From assembly GCF_022201045.2 (NCBI RefSeq), contig NC_068564.1:4588001-4652000 (forward strand): a stretch of DNA of 64,000 nucleotides, in the 5' to 3' direction. Under the pieces are notes generated by a model. The model saw only the letters and a list, made by a program, of their open reading frames with translations, did no database searches and was not told where the DNA came from. Of the stretch, positions 22,234 to 33,854 are shown piece by piece. The position numbers and the translations under genes were made by a program. Every line of letters starts with the position of its first letter. Positions within the stretch are counted from its first letter, which is position 1. Origin of the DNA: Citrus sinensis. Its lineage: Eukaryota; Streptophyta; Magnoliopsida; Sapindales; Rutaceae.

Positions 22234-23508
22234 TGTGAAATTTTGTATGCAATGCTACGCATGTTCACAGTGCCTCTGTAAATTTTCATGGTTTCTGATA
22301 TGTGTATAGGTTATTAAAAATCAGCATGTGCAGGATACTCATGTTATGTCTAGAATATGTATAAGTATTGAGCTAGTATAAGTGTCTATGATTTAAGGAT
22401 GAATGAGATTATGTTTAAGGTTAGAGATAATATTGATAAGTATATTTTTATGATGATTATAGGACGTGGGTGAGCTCGTTGGTTTGTTCTTGAGGTATTG
22501 AATTGATTGCTGCGGATCAAGATAAGTAGATTCATCATGATCTGCTTTATAATAAATGCAATTTGTGTTATAACAATTATGTTTAAATGGAATTTTTTAC
22601 AAAACAAATTTCTAAAATATTTAAATGAATTTTTTAAAATAAAAACTTTTAAATGAATTTATTAAAATGTATTTGAAAATATTTTTTATAAGAAACTAGT
22701 TTTCTTAAACAAAATGTTTTCTTAAAGAATTTTCTAAAAGAATTATATGATAAAAGAAAGGTTCTTAAATATTTTAGTAGACTTTAAATGGTATGTATGA
22801 AAGGATGTAAGGTGGATTCAAAAATAGTTTTGGCTCATAGTCTGTAGTAATGTATATGATGTTAATGTTATGATGTTATGATGTTATGTAATGCTATGAC
22901 CAACTTGCTGGTATGATGATGATCTTTTGCACAATGATGTTATGAACAATGGGGGTATAGTACCCTGAATGAGGAACAATGCAGAGTATAGTACTGTGAA
23001 TGATGAATGATGATGACTACGAGGTATGAGCTACTAAATATTTATGTTTTAATATTTTTATGAATGTTTTAATATTTTTAATGCTTTTACATGAATCCAT
23101 TCTTATGATAAATGAAGATGTTATTATAAGATGTTATAAAATGTTTAAAGGTATAATGACAAAAGTTTTCAAATATTGTGCATGAATTTGCTTGCCGAGT
23201 TGACGACTCACCTCTTGTCTCTAATATTTTGTAGATTGATTGGAGATGTTGCTTGGGAACTTAGATTGAGATTTTTTTTTTAGTGGTTCTTTGGAGCTGT
23301 TTTAAAAATTAAATTTGATTAGATTTTTTATTTTGAATTAGAGATTTTTCTTTGCAGACTTTATTTTAGATGTTTTACGTAAGGATTCAGTTGGAGTATA
23401 AATAATGATTATTAATCTTGAGGTTTATTAATAAGAATAAATGATGCGAGGTTTCATTCAAATTTTACCCTTGTGCTTTCATGGGTAAATTTTTTGGGTG
23501 TTACAATA

Positions 23509-24530
23509 CAAAAATTAAAAATAAGATATTTTTCTTATACTTTTTGTTAGTTTTAACATTTTTCTAAAAATAGATAAGTATTTTATGTTCCCAAGATTAA
23601 TTATCAAGAAAATAACCCATTTACTCTTCTTCTCCTTTAATTTTTATGTGTCAAATGAGCTTTCAGATATTATGAATATAATAAAGAATAAATGGTATAT
23701 ATTGATGTCGCCTTTGTTGGGAGAACCTGTGCCTCCCGGTTCGAGCGGGGACTTCTAGTCTGGGTTGTGGTACGGGCTTAAAGGTGTCTCCCACAGTTGG
23801 GGCCCTCCCCAGGATACCTCGTGGATAAGACCAAAAAAAAAAAAAACTAACAACCTCCCTCAAAAGTAAATGTTTTTTTAAACTCCTTTAATTTTCTAAG
23901 CAAAAATTTTAAGTAGATCATAGCATTTCAAACATGCCATAAATTCAACATGTATCTTTTAAGACATAATAAAATGATGTGCGTTTTCTTAGTGGTATAG
24001 ACAAAATTAATGCAAATTTTCAACTGTTAATCAATAATTAGTTACAAAATGACAAAAAAAACTCCATTGTAATTTGTGTACGTATGGTAGAAGAGTTGGT
24101 GAATTTTTTCACAGCAGCTTGACGTCTCATTTTATAAATGCCTTAAATGGCGTTCTCAGCAGAGTTTAATTGCTATGTTTCTTGATGTGTTTTTGCATTC
24201 TGTAGCAGTCAACGAATCCTTCAGCATCACAAAGCTGCTTGGCATCATATTGACGGCTTTGAAAATGATTGCAAGGATCATTATTAATAGATTTCCAAAT
24301 CTTTGCTTTTGACAGATTTCAAGGTTTACTTTTTCAGCAGTCTTGAGACGAAGGGAAAAATACAAAAACGTGCAACAAGTAGTTGCATGTCCGTTTCTTA
24401 TAAATAGGATCACGTAAACTTGAAAACATCAAACTACTTGTTTAATTAATTTTGGTGAATATAAAGGAAAAAGACAAAAAAAAAAAAAAAGAGAGAATGG
24501 ATAGGTATGAAAGAATCGTGCATTTGAGTA
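23509..24530. other. Intron-like flank of a lost C-type copy, with SINE-like insert
   Basis: AT-rich sequence matching 37786-38690, where it leads into exon 2 of copy 9. It keeps the array's intron-1 block (cagtcaacgaatccttcagc ... gcttggcatcatattgacgg, 24207-24257). The 24-kb version differs by the insert at about 23703-23845. Confidence 0.6.
23703..23845 (+). mobile_element. SINE-like insertion with poly(A) tail
   Basis: About 140 bases absent from the matching sequence at 37970-38010. They are GC-richer than the surroundings, contain a polymerase III B-box-like GGTTCGAGC (about 23738-23746), and end in a run of As (23832-23845). An A box is not convincing and I see no target duplication; about 20 bases of the empty site are missing. 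It could instead be a fragment of another repeat. Confidence 0.4.
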
Positions 24531-24537
24531 AAACTTT

Positions 24538-24777
24538 GTGTTCACTTTCTTGACTGCACAAACGTTCTTACTCATGCTTTGCCATTTTAAGGCAGGGATT
24601 TTCTTCTTCTTTGGAGGATTGGTGCTGATTATGACTACATTCGTGCATTTCTTCTTGCCAGAGACTAAAAATGTGCCAGTTGAGCAGATGAATAAAGCGT
24701 GGAGAGAGCATTGGTTTTGGATGAAAATTGTTGAGGATGTGGGAGAAGAAAATAAGAAGATTCAACAAGCACTGTGA
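24538..24777 (+). pseudogene. Last-exon remnant of a C-type transporter (array copy 6)
   Basis: 79 codons from the helix 10-11 region ([39 protein letters not shown]) to the normal stop, ending KKIQQAL like copy 3. Exon 2 and the first three quarters of exon 3 are gone: the sequence passes straight from intron-1-type DNA (24530) to exon 3. At the homologous place in copy 9 (38690-38731) the intron runs on into exon 2, so an internal deletion of well over 1 kb is the simplest explanation. Confidence 0.9.
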
Positions 24778-25211
24778 TACGAATTGCTCCTATAAATGAA
24801 TCTAAAAGTTTCCTTTTAGTAAGCTCTTTCTTTTCAAATTAGTGCGATTTAGAAATATGAGTGTTGGGAAAAAAAAAAAAAAGATGAGGTGGTAAATTTG
24901 TTTAATTTATACCCAGAAATAAAAGTAGATTGGTCCGGCCTGATTGTTTTTACCTATTGGCGGATAGTGAAGCAAATTAAGATTCCATGGTCTCACATTA
25001 ATTCTTCGGGATTCAACTGCCCCACATACTGCCATGTTTGATCAAATGGTGATGCTGATATTTATTGTCTACATCTCTACTATTCAAGAGAGACACAGCT
25101 CTTTTTGAGCATTCACTAAATCATCAATCTTGAGCATACACACAACTCTCTCTTCTCTTCTTTCTCTTCATTTGAGTGCTGATCAGTTTCGAAGATAGGA
25201 CAGCAGCAGAT
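24778..25211. other. Spacer between copies 6 and 7
   Basis: No gene. It closely matches 9736-10190 and 45252-45661. It holds the copy 7 leader (tctctcttctcttctttctc) and the promoter-proximal gagagacacagctctttttg near 25089. Confidence 0.5.
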
Positions 25212-28200
25212 ATGGCAGTAGGCTTAGCAATAACTAGTGAAAGTGGGCAATATTACAATGGAAAAGTGACTCCATTTGTTGTCTTGTCTTGTCTTGTTGC
25301 TGCCACCGGTGGGCTTATTTTTGGCTATGATATTGGAATTTCAGGTTTTTTTCCTGCTCACATCTCCTTTAGATATAATTCATCAGGCCATGATTGGTCT
25401 AAATCCTCCAATTATCTTTAATCTTCTCCGTTCTCTCCAGCCGATCAGTGACCTTGGATTGAGCTGGCTTGCAGAGTGCCTTAGAAAATCAGTAGAAACT
25501 TATAATTAAAATCAGCTAAATTAAACTTAGCTGCCCAATATATATGAATGTTTATCAAACAACTTAATTGTCAAGTAAAAATTGCTGTTAATTTATCGAC
25601 AGTTTAGTTGTAGTAATTGTAAATTTAGGAGAATCATTGCAGTCATAAAACATACCTTAATTATATCTGCTATTGTTTTAAGACACAATTATAAACTGAT
25701 TCTAGTACGAAAATTTATTTCTGAAAAAAATATATATATAGGTTTCAGCCGGTTACCAGTAACTAGCTATAAAATAACAAAAATTTACAAATTTACAAAG
25801 ACACAAGTGTGCTGATGGAGTGTCAACATGCGAAAATCTGTAAAATGCTGATATTTTAGGACAAGGATTTAGTGTTAGCTTGTGTTGAGTGCATGTTTTC
25901 ACGTGCCTTTCAATAAACTTCTAATCTGTGCTGAGAACTTAATCAACGGTTAGAATTTGTCTAACACTAATCTCATATGAATCTAAACACCAACTCAGCT
26001 GAGCATCTAATCCGTGCAAAATGTAATATTTCTTTTGAGTAGGAGTCAACGAATCCTTCATTGGCCTCACATGGTGTGCTTGGCATGATATTGGTGGATT
26101 TGACGATAAATGCGATGATCAATAGATACCGAATAGGTTGCGTGGACAGATTTTTTTTTTTAGAAGAAAAGAAATTCATTCCATAAAAGAGTTTAACAGA
26201 TTCATGACTTCTGAGGGGTACGAATCTACCCAAACAATAGTTATACACTTCTCTAGAGCTAATTTTGCTAGAGAATGAGCAATGGCATTATAAGATCTTG
26301 GCGTGTGCAGTGTTTTCCAAGACTGAAAATCCTTCTATCTATTCTGAACTTCCGAAATTAGCCACTGGATCTCTGTTCTGCTGCTCTTCCTGTTGTTGAC
26401 AAAATCTACAGCTTCTAAGGAGTTCGATTCAATGATAATGTTTGCCAGCCCTGCATCATAAGCTACTCTCAATCCCCAATTTATTGCCTCTACTTCTGCA
26501 AAGGTAACACCACTATGAGGTTTTGTATTCTTGACTGTAGCAGCCACAAAATTCTTGTTAGCATCCTTTATAACAATTACCAGCCCAACTAAATGATCCT
26601 CTATATTTATAGCCGCATCCACGTTAATTTTAAACCAATTTGGAGGGGGGGACTCCAACATACACGAGTCTCCACTATCTTTCCAGCATTGAGCATTTTC
26701 CCGGTACCTTGAATCATTCTAAAGGAATCCACAACTGCCTCTGCCTTAGCTACTGATATGCAAGGATCCTCCCTTTTCCCTTTGAACAAGGCATGGATTC
26801 TTATACCCTAAATTACCCAAAGGAGAGCTACCACCAACTCAGTATTTGATTTCCCCAATCTTTTCACCAGCTCATGCACTATGCCAAGAATGTCATGGCC
26901 ACCAATGTTTCTAAACTCAGATGCAAAAATTAGTAGTTTTCTAGATTTTGCGAGCTGATTTACACTCCACCAACGCATGACCAACAGTCTCCATACTGAT
27001 TCCACAGATTTGGCATTCGGGTTGTGGCACTATTTTTCTCCTCCACAAGTTCTCGGTTGTTGGAAGTATATTTTTTGCTGCTCTCCAGATGAAGATCTTA
27101 ATTTTCTCTGGTAAGGAGATGGACCAAATGACAGACCATTGGTTAGTTGGCTGCTCTGAACGGGTTGGAGTATCCAGGAAATTAATTTTCAACGCCACTT
27201 GGTATCCACTCTTAACAGTGTAGATCTCTTTCTTATCATAGTGCCAAAGTATTTGATCAGCCATTGGTTTGCTAGGGATAAGAATTCTTAAGATTGTATC
27301 AGCATCCTTTCTCAAAAAATGTTACTAGATCAATTCCTCATTCCATTGATTATCATCATTGATCAATTTAGATACCCGTGTATCACTTGGTAAAGATGGA
27401 GAAGAAACTAGTTTGAAGGATGTGGGCCTTGGAATCCAGTTTCCTTTATAGATTTGAACTTGCTGACCATTCCCGATCCTCTATCTAATCCCCTTATGAA
27501 TCACTTGTCTCCCCTAAAGTATGCTTCTCCAAATAAATGAGGGCTTGGAACCCAAATTTGCAATAAGGAACTGATTATCTTTGAAGTATCTCGCTTGTAT
27601 AACTCTTGCTACTAGGGACTCATGGAACTGAATAATTCTCCAACTTTGCTTAGCTACCAATGCCTGATTAAAGCTTGCAAAGTTTTTGAATCCCAGCCCT
27701 CCCCTCCGCTTGGCTTGGCATAACCTCTCCCATTTTTCCCAGTGAATGCCTTTTTTTTCCATGTTATTGCTCCACCAAAATCTTGCAATTGCTCTCTGAA
27801 TATCTATGCAAATGCTCACGGGGATTTTGAATACACTCATAGCAAAGGCTGGAAATCGCCTGAGCTACTGCCTTTATCAATACCTCTTTCCCTCCGCACG
27901 AAAAGAACTTGTGCTGCCAACTCGTAATTTTTGCTGTACACTCTCAGCTTAATGTCATTGAAGAATTCCGATCTTTTCCTCCCAACCATGGATGGAAGCC
28001 CCAAATATTTTTCATGTCTAGAGACTATATTTAGCTGGAAGATGTTCTTGATTGCCGTAATGACTCCACTGGTTGTGTTTCTGCTAAAAAACATGGAAGA
28101 TTTGTGGTAGTTAAGTAGTTGACCTGATGCAGCGACATAACACTCAAAGATCCTTTTCAGGTGCAGGCAATCATTTTCTGAGGCTCTTGTAAAGATAAGG

Positions 28201-31200
28201 CTGTCGTCGGCAACAAAAGGTGAGATATGGTTATATCTTTGCTAAGCTTTAGCCCATGGATGACTCATTTTTTCTTCAGCCCTTTGTAGCATGTTCAAAA
28301 ATACCTCTGCACATATGAGAAATAAATAAGAAGTGAGAAGGCATCCCTACCTTAGTTCTCTCTGCGGATGAATTATGCCTTTAGCTGTTCCATTGATAAT
28401 AATAGAGAAAGAGGATGTTGTAATGCATCTTATGATCAAGTTAACCCAAGGTTCCGCAAATCTTAGCTTGAGCATTACTTGCTTTAAGAACAGCCACTCC
28501 ACCGTATCATAAGCTTTACTATTGTCAAGTTTCAGAGCTATAAGGCCATTTTTTTTTCCTTTACAGTGCATAATCTTATGGAGGCATTCATACCCGATAA
28601 TAATGTTGTCAGTGTCTATCTGGTATGAAGGCACTTTGAGATGGAGAAATCACTTTGTGAAGGTGTTGTTTAAGCCTATTTGCAATTGAATTTGTAATGA
28701 TTTTATAAATTACATTACACAGACTTATGGGTCTATAATCAGACACTTTCCTAGGCTTATTAATCTTTGGAGCCAAAGCAATGTAAGTGTGGTTGAGATG
28801 AGTGATAGTACCTCGCTCATTTAGGATATGGAGACATGTGTTGACCACACTCGTGTTAACTATGTTCCAGTGCTCCTGGTAGAAGGCTGCTGGCAGTCCA
28901 TCTGGCCTTGGAGCTTTGGTAGGGCACATATGAGATAGTGCCCCAACAATCACTTCTTTCGTAAATGACTACAACAACTGCTCATTCATCTTCTCAATGA
29001 CTTTTGGCTTTAATCCTTCTAAAGCTGCATCCACCTTCTTCTGGTCTGGTCTGGAGGTGGTAAACCAGTTAGCAAAGTAGCCATAAAATTCTCTTTCCAC
29101 GTCCTCCCCTTTCTGCATCCAGTTGCCTTGGCTGTCTTCTATATCCCATATTTTATTTTTCCTTCTTCGAGACGAGGCTTTGGCATGGAAATACTTAGTG
29201 TTTTTATCACCCTCCTTCAGCCAATCTACCCGAGACCTCTGTTTCCAATAAATTTCTTCATCAAGCAATATGTTATGGATCTGACTTTTAACTCTCTTAA
29301 TTTCCTCCCCATCGCTATATTGTGCATCATTGTATCTCAGCTCCTTCAGTCTGGCTGTCAGCTTCTCTAACTTTTGCTGCCTCTCTTTAAATTCCTCATT
29401 ACTTCGGTTTTTAAGTTGAGCCATGGAAGACTTTGTCGTTTGTTTAAAGAGCCAAACCGGGTCAACACATCTCTAATTGTCATTTCTCCTCAATTCCTTG
29501 TCAATAATGTCTTTACAGGCCTCATAATTTGCTCCAACCATCTTCATAATGGAATCTTGAGGTACTTCTTCGCGTATAGCTCAAACCATTGCCTTTTGCT
29601 TGCACCTCTATGATGATAGGACAGTAGTCTGAAGTCCACGTCTCTAGATTAACAGCAGCACAATCCACATACTTTTCTCTCCATTCCTTATTACACAAAA
29701 ACCGGTCAAACCTCTCCTCCACAAAATTCTGACCAAATCTACCATTACTCCACGTGAAAGGGTAGCCTTTACAGCCCAGATCAATCAAATTGCATTCACA
29801 TAAAGCTTCTCTAAACTCACTGATCATGTTAATATTTCTATCATTGCCTCCTATTTTTTCGGGTGCAAAATCTCGTTAAAATCACCAAAGCATAACCAAG
29901 GAATATCAGACAAACCTGCTAACCTTTTCAGCAATGTCCAAGTGTGTTTTTTTGTGCCATCTCAGGGTGTCCGTATATACTAGTGCATCTCATCCAGTTG
30001 TCATCCTCTCTTTGCACTCGGGCATCAGCATGATGGTTGTTGTACGAGGTGAAATGCACATTTGCCTCATTATACCATAGCATAGCCAACCCCCTCCCTT
30101 ACCGTTTCTATTCATTGCCAGACAGTTATCAACCTTTAGCTTCCTACTTATTTCATACAATTGGTTGGCCATTAATTTCGTCTCACAAACAAACATAATT
30201 AACGGCCTTTGTTGTTGGAGAATTTTTTGAAGGGCTAGAAACGTTCGAGCATTCCCCAAGCCCCGAACGTTCCAACTGAGGATTTTCATGACTGTCGGCG
30301 GGGTTGGCCACCAACCTCCGCCGCTATATCTGTAGTTTTTGGGGTTGCCATCTCTAACTCCTCTACTGACATTGTTTCCCATGCTAGTTTGAGCTTTGCT
30401 GAAGGTGAATACTTTTGCTTCTGCTTCTGCTTCTGCATTGGCTTAGCCGGGCCAGCCATTCTGAGTTTTTTCTGGTTTGGGCTTAGCCTATATTATTCAT
30501 GACATGGTCTCTTCCTTAAGTATGTCTCCAGCTTCGCTGCACTTTTCTCACATTTAATTCGGGCCTGGTGCTTCCAATTTCTCCCTTTGGGCTTTAAGCA
30601 TACTAGCTCTGGCCCATTTTCCACCCATTCCTCTTCTTCTCCGCTGTTTTGGGCCTCATGTTCTTTTTCCAAACTCATAATAACCAAAGTCCTTTCCCGG
30701 GTTAATTTCTCATTTTTCTCTCCATTTTTTGCTTGCTTTTCCCGCTTCGTTGTTCAGAGCTTTGACATGTATCTCATTTCTAGCTGTCATAGTTGACTTC
30801 TTGTAGACAATTTACTGTTTTCTCGATTCCTGCACGGCAGGCATTAATTGATCTTCCTCCATCTCCTTTGCAATGCCATCTTGATTGACTGCCACGTGTA
30901 TGTCTTCTTGGTTTGAGCTTGGTTCGCTTGTGGTCTCATTGGCCTTGTTCCATTGAGAGAGCTTTTGATGTTGAGGGTGAGAATTTCCCCTTTGCTCCTG
31001 GTACCCTGTCTTCGGTGGGTGATTGGCCGGTTTGCTACTACCCTATTGCCCTATTTCATAACTTCTGCTAACTCTGGGTTTTCCATACAACTGGACTGCC
31101 TGCATCTACACCCCATAAGCAAGTTCATCCTTCGGTTGTCCTTCGTACTTATCACACTCCTTACATGGGTGTCCTATCCGACCACAGCAAAAACAAATTC

Positions 31201-33854
31201 TAGTAGCCTCTCATATACCACTGGGATCGGAATTTCTTCTTCCCCTGCATGCTCTATATATATTATCTTTTTTTTAGAGGCTGTGTAATATCAATAGAGA
31301 TCCGTACTCTGGCATATTGACCAATGCACTCCCCTTCTTCATCAACATCGACTTCTTCTACCTTCCCAATGGTTTCCCCCAACATTCTTAATGTTTCTTG
31401 TTCCATACATCCAACTAGGACATTGTGTAGTTGCACCCAAAAGGCTGATTGTGTAAATGATTGCTTTGCTATTTCCCCTTTGCCGCTCGGTTCGTTTAGG
31501 ACTATCAACGCACGTTCGAAATGCCAGGGACCTCGAGAAAGAACTCGTTTCTTGTCTGCTTCTGAGGCAAACTTGAACACGAATGTCTTGCTTCCTAAAC
31601 TTTCAACTTTGAATCCTTCCGCTGTCTTCCAAACTTGCTGCAACGCTGACTTAATACCCTCCCTGCTGACTCCTCTTGGGTGCAAGACTTTCCCCAACAG
31701 GCATCCGGTCACTAACTTTCTCTCTTTGCCTTTCATAACATCGCCTATGGCAACTCTACTTTTCTCACTTTCTCTTAGAGTGATTGCTTTGCATCTTCGG
31801 ATCAGTTCCTCTGTTTCCATTAGGCCCTGATTTTAATTACTGCTCTATTAATCCCTAGCTCACCAACCACTCTTTTGTAAGTAATAACACTTCAACTCGC
31901 ATAAATAATTCCGCCTTTAGAGAAACGCCCAGCTTGTAGGCGACTTTATTGCCCTGAGGGCTACTATCCTTTCATTCTGAGTTCTCTTTGAGAGAGAGAG
32001 AACTTTTCGAAGAAAGACTTTGCGTGGACAGATTTTAATGCAACTCTAAGGTGACAATGCGTTTAAATGAAACAATGCATTTAAATGCAGTCACAAGACG
32101 ACTGTTCTTTATATTAGGATCAATTAAATTTCAAAGCCCCCAAGAACTGATTTTTGTTCGAGTTTTTATCACGTCAGTTCTCGCTTTTGTAATTAATAAT
32201 AAATAAACCAAACGTTTTAAAAATATAGCACTTAAGACCTTTCGAATTATATTTTATATTCCTGGACCATGTGTTACGGTTAGGTAACATAGTTACAGGA
32301 ACCAATTTAAATTTTCAAGCGAAATTTATTCATTCAATTTTTTTTTTTGAAGATGAAATTTAAAATATTTACTTGCGAATATGTATGTTAAGGTGGAGTG
32401 ACGTCAATGGATCCATTTTTAAAGAAGTTCTTCCCAGGAGTGTACATAAAGATGAGAGAAGACACCAAAGTTAGCAATTACTGCAAGTTTGACAGCCAAC
32501 TATTAACCACCTTCACCTCCTCTCTGTACATTGCTGGCCTTATTGCTTCCTTGTTTGCCTCCTCAGTCACCAGAGCCTTCGGCCGCAAAGCATCAATTCT
32601 TGTCGGCGGCACAGCTTTTCTTGCTGGTTCAGCCCTCGGAGGAGCCGCATTTAATATTTACATGCTTATATTTGGGCGAGTGTTGCTTGGTGTTGGCATT
32701 GGTTTTGCAAACCAAGTAAGTGTTTGACTATTATTATTATTATTATTTGGTTTGTTGATCAGTTAGTTTTAATTTGTTGGTTGTAGTCAGTGCCACTATA
32801 TCTCTCAGAAATGGCACCACCAAGACACAGAGGAGCATTCAACCTTGGCTTTCATGAATGTATTGCCATTGGTGTTTTATCCGCTAATCTTCTCAACTAC
32901 GGAACCCAAAAGATCAAGGGCGGTTGGGGCTGGAGAGTATCCCTAGCAATGGCTGCAGCCCCTGCTTCAATACTAACAGTAGGTGCACTTTTCATACCAG
33001 AAACACCAAACAGCATAATCCAGCGCAGCAATGACCACCAAAGAGCTCGAAGGATGCTGCAGCGTGTGCGCGGCACAGCTGATGTTGAAGCAGAACTCAA
33101 TGATCTTATTAAAGCAAGCTCCATCTCAAAAACCGTCGACCACCCATTTAAGAAAATCATACAAAGGAAATACAGGCCTCAGCTACTAATGGCAATACTG
33201 ATACCGTTTTTCCAGCAAGTGACAGGAATCAATATCATTGGGTTATACGCTCCTGTACTACTCAGGACACTTAAACTAGGTGAAAGTGCATCACTACTCT
33301 TGTCCGCAGTCGTGACTGGTGGTATAGGTACAGTTTTAACAATCATATCAATGATTCTAGTCGATAAACTTGGCAGGAAAATATTGTTTTTAGTTGGGGG
33401 TATACAGATGCTTGTTTCACAAGTAATTATTGGTTCAATCATGGCTGCTGAGCTTGGTGATCATGGGGGATTCAGCGAAGGCTATGCTTACTTGATTTTA
33501 GTCCTGCTATGTGTATATTCAGCCGGGTTTTCATATTCATGGGGGCCATTGACATGGTTGGTTCCGAGCGAAATTTTTCCATTGGAGATTAGATCAGCAG
33601 GGCAAAGTATTACCGTTGCAGTTAGCCTTGTGTTTATTTTCTTCACTGCACAAACATTTTTAGCGATGCTTTGCCATTTTAAGGCAGGGATTTTCTTCTT
33701 CTTTGGAGGATTAGTAATGGTGATGACTACATTTATGCACTTATTTCTTCCAGAGACTAAGAATGTGCCGATTGAGGAGATGGATAAAATCTGGAGACAA
33801 CATTGGTTTTGGAAGAAATATGTGGGTGACGTGGATGAAGAGGGTAAGATGTAA
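25212..33854 (+). CDS. STP-family H+/hexose symporter, HEX6-like (array copy 7, D-type) with a 7-kb intron
   Basis: Exons are 25212-25344, 32393-32715 and 32787-33854, giving 507 residues. Intron 1 is 7,048 bp because a LINE (26151-32019) sits in it on the opposite strand; splice sites at both ends are normal GT-AG. Without the LINE it would be about the size seen in copies 4 and 10. The protein has all marks: [80 protein letters not shown] and [12 protein letters not shown]. The tail is VDEEGKM. Exon 2 begins [11 protein letters not shown]. It is probably functional if the long intron is removed efficiently; RNA evidence is needed for that. Confidence 0.87.
26335..30289 (-). pseudogene. LINE ORF2 (endonuclease, reverse transcriptase, zf-RVT, RNase H), broken
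   Basis: The start is at 30289 ([13 protein letters not shown]). It opens an apurinic-type endonuclease (FVCETKL, then [11 protein letters not shown] at about 29770). Reverse transcriptase follows at about 28950-28190: [49 protein letters not shown] and the catalytic FVADDSLIF at 28217-28191. Then come YLGLPSMVG and RGGLGFKNF (28050-27690), the zinc-binding tail (27315-26941) and RNase H (26661-26335, with NVDAA and ESNSLEAV). At least eight frame breaks or stops separate these pieces. Confidence 0.85.
31140..31820 (-). pseudogene. LINE ORF1 (DUF4283 domain, then zinc knuckle), frameshifted
   Basis: The open part, 31820 down to 31263, gives 185 residues with the DUF4283-like pattern [16 protein letters not shown] ... 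[16 protein letters not shown] ... FWVQLHNV ... [14 protein letters not shown]. It is cut at a run of eight adenines (plus 31267-31274). Beyond it another frame holds a knuckle at 31195-31154 ([14 protein letters not shown]). In intact elements the domain and the knuckle are one RNA-binding protein. Confidence 0.8.

Larger units (their letters stand above)
19807..23508 (+). mobile_element. Degraded Ty3-like element: truncated gag joined to LTR-like sequence
   Basis: It starts abruptly inside gag without a 5' LTR or primer site. Gag pieces run from about 19830 to 21030 in several frames with internal stops, ending in a zinc knuckle (20900-20941, C-X2-C-X4-H-X4-C: CFGCGQTGHMVRDC). No protease, reverse transcriptase or integrase follows. 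Instead there are about 2.5 kb of AT-rich noncoding DNA ending in gggtgttaca (about 23507), typical of an LTR end. The last kilobase (22541 onward) recurs at 36834-37785. A 54-bp direct repeat lies at 21009-21062 and 22180-22233. Confidence 0.65.
26151..32019 (-). mobile_element. Near full-length L1-type LINE in intron 1 of copy 7
   Basis: The element reads right to left. It has a 5' leader near 32000, ORF1, endonuclease, reverse transcriptase, zinc-binding tail, RNase H and a poly(A) tail seen as the T-run at 26151-26161. The target duplication is ttgcgtggacaga, at 26138-26150 and 32020-32032 (up to 17 bp if the T-run is counted). The length (about 5.9 kb) is typical of plant L1. ORF1 and ORF2 carry frameshifts and stops, so it is not autonomous now. 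Confidence 0.93.

Noticed and set aside
25176..25211. N-terminal extension of copy 7 in frame from a GTG (residues like [11 protein letters not shown]).
   Set aside because: There is no upstream ATG in this copy. Plant nuclear genes start at ATG, and the leader is conserved as 5' UTR in all copies. Only copy 11 has a real upstream ATG.
24131..25344. Copy 6 tail and copy 7 exon 1 as one fused gene.
   Set aside because: A stop codon (24775-24777) and a typical promoter spacer of 434 bases separate them, with the same layout as between copies 3-4 and 9-10.
31324..31830. 168-codon plus-strand frame opposite LINE ORF1.
   Set aside because: The minus strand encodes a clear DUF4283-type ORF1; the plus-strand frame is its shadow and shows no known motif.
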